Shown here: positions 5,950 to 7,661 of the stretch, one piece after another | How positions within the stretch are numbered: the first letter of the stretch is position 1 | Layout: each line of letters begins with the position of its first letter | Source of the DNA: Desulfobia sp. | GTDB taxonomy: Bacteria; Desulfobacterota; Desulfobulbia; Desulfobulbales; SURF-16 | Assembly (NCBI GenBank): GCA_030608985.1 | Contig: JAUWDC010000043.1 | Span: 1 to 7,661, forward strand | DNA: 7,661 nt | Direction of reading: 5' to 3' | Translations under genes and position numbers: made by a program | Notes under the pieces: generated by a model | The model's database searches: none | What the model was told of the DNA's origin: nothing | Seen by the model: the letters and a program-made list of their open reading frames with translations, nothing else

Positions 5950-7080
5950 ATGATCGGACAACTTGATTTATCAACCTTGCAGCATATATGGTGGATCATA
6001 ACCTCACTGGTCGGTTCACTGTTCCTTTTCCTTACCTTTGTCCAGGGAGGGCAGACACTCCTCCTGACTCTTGCCAAAGGTGATGATGAAAAGTCGTTAG
6101 TGGTCAACTCCCTGGGAACAAAATGGGAAATAACCTTTACCACACTTGTTTTATTTGGCGGCGCCTTGTTTGCAGCCTTTCCAAAATTTTACGCTACCAG
6201 TTTCGGAGGCGCGTATTGGGTGTGGATGCTCATTTTGTTTACCTTTATTATTCAGGCAGTAAGTTATGAGTTCCGCAAAAAACCGAATAATTTTCTTGGC
6301 ACAACAGTGTATGATGTCTTTTTGTTTATTAATGGAAGTGTAGGAATCCTGTTGATTGGTACAGCCATAGGGACATTTTTTACAGGTTCAGCTTTTGTGT
6401 TGAACGAATTTAATCAGGTCACCTGGCAGACGCCGTTACGTGGTCTTGAGGCGGCCTTTAATTTCTTTAATCTTTCCATGGGGCTTTTTTTCGTCTTCCT
6501 GGCCAGGACCCTTGGTGCAATGTATTTTGTAAATAATATTGATCACGACAGGCTGACAGAAAAATCCCGACGTTCTGCATGGGTTAATTTCCTGGTTTCT
6601 CTGCCTTTTTTACTGTATGTGCTGATCAGCTTGCTTGTTATGAAAGGCTTTGCCATTAATCCTGAAACAGGTGAAGTGTTCATGCAGAAGGGAAAATACC
6701 TGATGAACCTGTTTGGCTGTCCGGTAACGCTGATTTTACTGTTAATTGGGTTGATTTTGGTTATTTACGGAGTGGCCGTGACCTATGTGCAGAGGAAAGA
6801 TCATGGTATTTGGTTTAGTGGTGTGGGGACAGTGTTTACCGGCCTGGCCATATTTTTCCTGGCAGCTTTTAATAACACACCTTTTTACCCATCAACTGCT
6901 GATTTACAATCAAGTCTCAGCATAGCCAATGCGTCGAGCAGTCATTATACCCTGACGGCAATGACGTATATAGCCTTGGCAATTCCTTTTGTGCTTGGCT
7001 ATATTGTCTATGTCTGGAAATTAATGAATATTAAAAAGCTTTCGCTTGCCGACGTGACGAGTGACGATAAGGCCTACTAA
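5950..7080 (+). CDS. cydB: Cytochrome bd quinol oxidase subunit II (CydB)
   Basis: The second, heme-free structural subunit of cytochrome bd oxidase, 376 residues with about eight or nine membrane helices. Recognisable family stretches are the WW near residues 14-15, NSLGTKWEITFTTLV, FGGAYWVWMLILFTFIIQAVSYEFR, and GLEAAFNFFNLSMGLFFVFLARTLGAMYFVNNI. Residues 32-35 read QGGQ where E. coli-type CydB has DGFD, so the acidic residue there (Asp29 in E. coli) is missing. I recall the same pattern from Bacteroidota CydB. The start is two bases after the cydA stop and its GAGGAG ribosome-binding site (5936-5941) lies inside the cydA end, so the two genes are translationally close. It must pair with CydA of this operon. 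Confidence 0.96.
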   Translation: MIGQLDLSTLQHIWWIITSLVGSLFLFLTFVQGGQTLLLTLAKGDDEKSLVVNSLGTKWEITFTTLVLFGGALFAAFPKFYATSFGGAYWVWMLILFTFIIQAVSYEFRKKPNNFLGTTVYDVFLFINGSVGILLIGTAIGTFFTGSAFVLNEFNQVTWQTPLRGLEAAFNFFNLSMGLFFVFLARTLGAMYFVNNIDHDRLTEKSRRSAWVNFLVSLPFLLYVLISLLVMKGFAINPETGEVFMQKGKYLMNLFGCPVTLILLLIGLILVIYGVAVTYVQRKDHGIWFSGVGTVFTGLAIFFLAAFNNTPFYPSTADLQSSLSIANASSSHYTLTAMTYIALAIPFVLGYIVYVWKLMNIKKLSLADVTSDDKAY

Positions 7081-7154
7081 TTAGTATTTGAACGGAAACT
7101 CAAAAAATACGTATTTACAATAGATTAAGCTAATTATTTTAAAAGGATATATTT

Positions 7155-7247
7155 ATGAGTGGATTACTGATATTTGGTTGGATTGCCCTGATTATAGTAT
7201 CATACATAGGTGTACAGTTTTTCTTAAAGAGTACTGATATGCTTTAA
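7155..7247 (+). CDS. 30-residue single-helix ORF, candidate CydX-like accessory subunit
   Basis: The peptide begins MSGLLIFGWIALIIV and ends FFLKSTDML. It is one hydrophobic helix (about residues 3-24) followed by a short polar tail with one Lys and one Asp. AAAAGGA at 7140-7146 is a reasonable ribosome-binding site eight bases before the ATG. The ORF is the last gene before a strong terminator and starts 74 bases after cydB. Size, topology and place match the small third subunits of bd oxidases (CydX, CydS), which sit against CydA and stabilise the hemes. Sequence similarity to E. coli CydX is limited to a Trp in an N-terminal hydrophobic segment, so the assignment is by context. Automatic annotation would probably miss it because of its length. 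Confidence 0.65.
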   Translation: MSGLLIFGWIALIIVSYIGVQFFLKSTDML

Positions 7248-7270
7248 TCTCCATGCCAAACAATACCTTC

Positions 7271-7314
7271 AAAAAAGGAGCCTGCTTTGAACTTCAAAGC
7301 AGGCTCCTTTTTTT
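7271..7314 (+). terminator. Rho-independent terminator of the cyd operon
   Basis: GGAGCCTGCTTTG (7277-7289) pairs perfectly over 13 bases with CAAAGCAGGCTCC (7295-7307) around the loop AACTT. It is flanked by A6 before and T7 after. This is a very strong terminator, usable in both directions. Confidence 0.96.
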
Positions 7315-7360
7315 GTGGAGTTCATCAAGTTTGTTGGTTTAATCTTGTGTGGGTCTAATT

Positions 7361-7378
7361 CCCCGCAGCTTGCTGCGC
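7361..7378. repeat. Small palindrome, half of a CCCCGC-type element
   Basis: CGCAGC-TT-GCTGCG (7364-7377) forms a tight hairpin preceded by CCC. The matching GGG expected on the right is absent and the sequence reads CAATT instead, so it looks like a decayed copy of a longer palindrome. Confidence 0.5.
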
Positions 7379-7390
7379 AATTTAAAATAG

Positions 7391-7462
7391 AAGATCCGAA
7401 TTAATACCCCGCTTTGCGTGGCAAAGGCGAGTCTCAGCGAGAGAGCTTGCTCCGGGGATCTT
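7391..7462. repeat. Compound palindromic element with four-way-junction fold
   Basis: An outer stem, CCCCG (7407-7411) with CGGGG (7453-7457), encloses three hairpins: CTTTGC-GTG-GCAAAG (7412-7426), TCTC-AGC-GAGA (7432-7442) and GAGC-TT-GCTC (7443-7452). An alternative outer pairing, AAGATCC (7391-7397) with GGATCTT (7456-7462), shares two bases with the first. It resembles REP/BIME-like intergenic elements. It does not fit a tRNA: there is no anticodon loop of seven and no T-loop motif. Confidence 0.55.
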
Positions 7463-7552
7463 TATTTAATAATCATCTATTTGCAGCGAGTAAAACTGTA
7501 CATATGAAATAATATAGAAAGGGTTGTCTTTTATAATTCTATTCTTTCTATT

Positions 7553-7585
7553 GACAATAGTGGCTGCCATCACTATTGTCTTTTT
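7553..7585 (+). terminator. Isolated rho-independent terminator-like hairpin
   Basis: GACAATAGTG (7553-7562) pairs perfectly with CACTATTGTC (7571-7580) and is followed by five T. There is no T-tract on the other side, so it works on the + strand. No gene lies between it and the cyd terminator, so it may end a small RNA, catch readthrough, or belong to a leader of a downstream gene. Confidence 0.6.
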
Positions 7586-7661
7586 GAGCATAAGCACATT
7601 AAGGGCAAGGTGTGATATTGTATAACATAGTGTACTTATAATATTTAATTTGATTACCACT

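Larger units (their letters stand above)
7315..7661. other. Intergenic region with palindromic elements, no gene found
   Basis: No open frame here has a plausible start, ribosome-binding site or recognisable product. The stretch contains a palindromic block (7361-7457) and one isolated terminator-like hairpin (7553-7585), and becomes AT-rich towards the end. The next gene presumably begins beyond the window. Confidence 0.6.

Noticed and set aside
7407..7457. tRNA or tRNA-like gene suggested by the cloverleaf outline
   Set aside because: It is only 51 bases, with loops of two and three bases, no anticodon loop, no GTTC T-loop and no CCA-type end. A palindromic element explains it better.
7618..7642. 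Promoter for a downstream gene (TATAAT at 7637-7642)
   Set aside because: No -35-like hexamer sits at 16-18 bases; TTGTAT at 7618 leaves only 13. The surroundings are so AT-rich that a chance TATAAT is likely.
7466..7660. 64-residue minus-strand ORF at the window end
   Set aside because: Composition is that of random AT-rich DNA. It crosses the terminator hairpin at 7553-7585 and has no recognisable motif.

Overview
The window looks like chromosomal DNA from an anaerobic, selenocysteine-using bacterium, most likely a sulfate reducer or relative in the Desulfobacterota (Desulfobulbales-like). This is an inference from three things: a double-module HdrA, an MvhD partner whose UGA falls on a cysteine position (HdrA has one too), and moderate GC content. 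No rRNA or marker gene is present to confirm it. All recognisable genes are on the + strand, in two transcription units.

Unit 1 (about 189-4002) encodes a two-gene electron-transfer module. A long HdrA-like flavin/iron-sulfur protein (189-3233) is followed by an MvhD-like [2Fe-2S] subunit (3347-3946). Each reading frame is interrupted by exactly one in-frame TGA (375 and 3551). In both cases the TGA sits where the family has a conserved cysteine, the frame continues with good homology on the far side, and a hairpin with a GGU-containing loop lies about 22-27 nt downstream. Both should be read as selenoproteins, not as split genes. The 113-nt spacer between them holds several hairpins, and a strong rho-independent terminator closes the unit.

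Unit 2 (about 4088-7314) is a cytochrome bd quinol oxidase operon: a near-consensus sigma70 promoter, a 70-residue DUF4492-type membrane protein, cydA, cydB, and a 30-residue single-helix ORF in the position of a CydX-type subunit, closed by a second strong terminator. CydA keeps the ligands and Q-loop residues of the long-loop (E. coli-type) family. CydB carries QGGQ where E. coli has DGFD, a variant I associate with Bacteroidota-like oxidases, which also travel with DUF4492. The operon probably serves oxygen scavenging or microaerobic respiration from the quinol pool. Unit 1 serves cytoplasmic low-potential electron transfer and possibly flavin-based electron bifurcation.

The last 350 bases hold no supportable gene. 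They contain degenerate CCCCG-type palindromes, one folding as a four-way junction, and an isolated hairpin/U-tract terminator. The first 188 bases show no clear gene or promoter.
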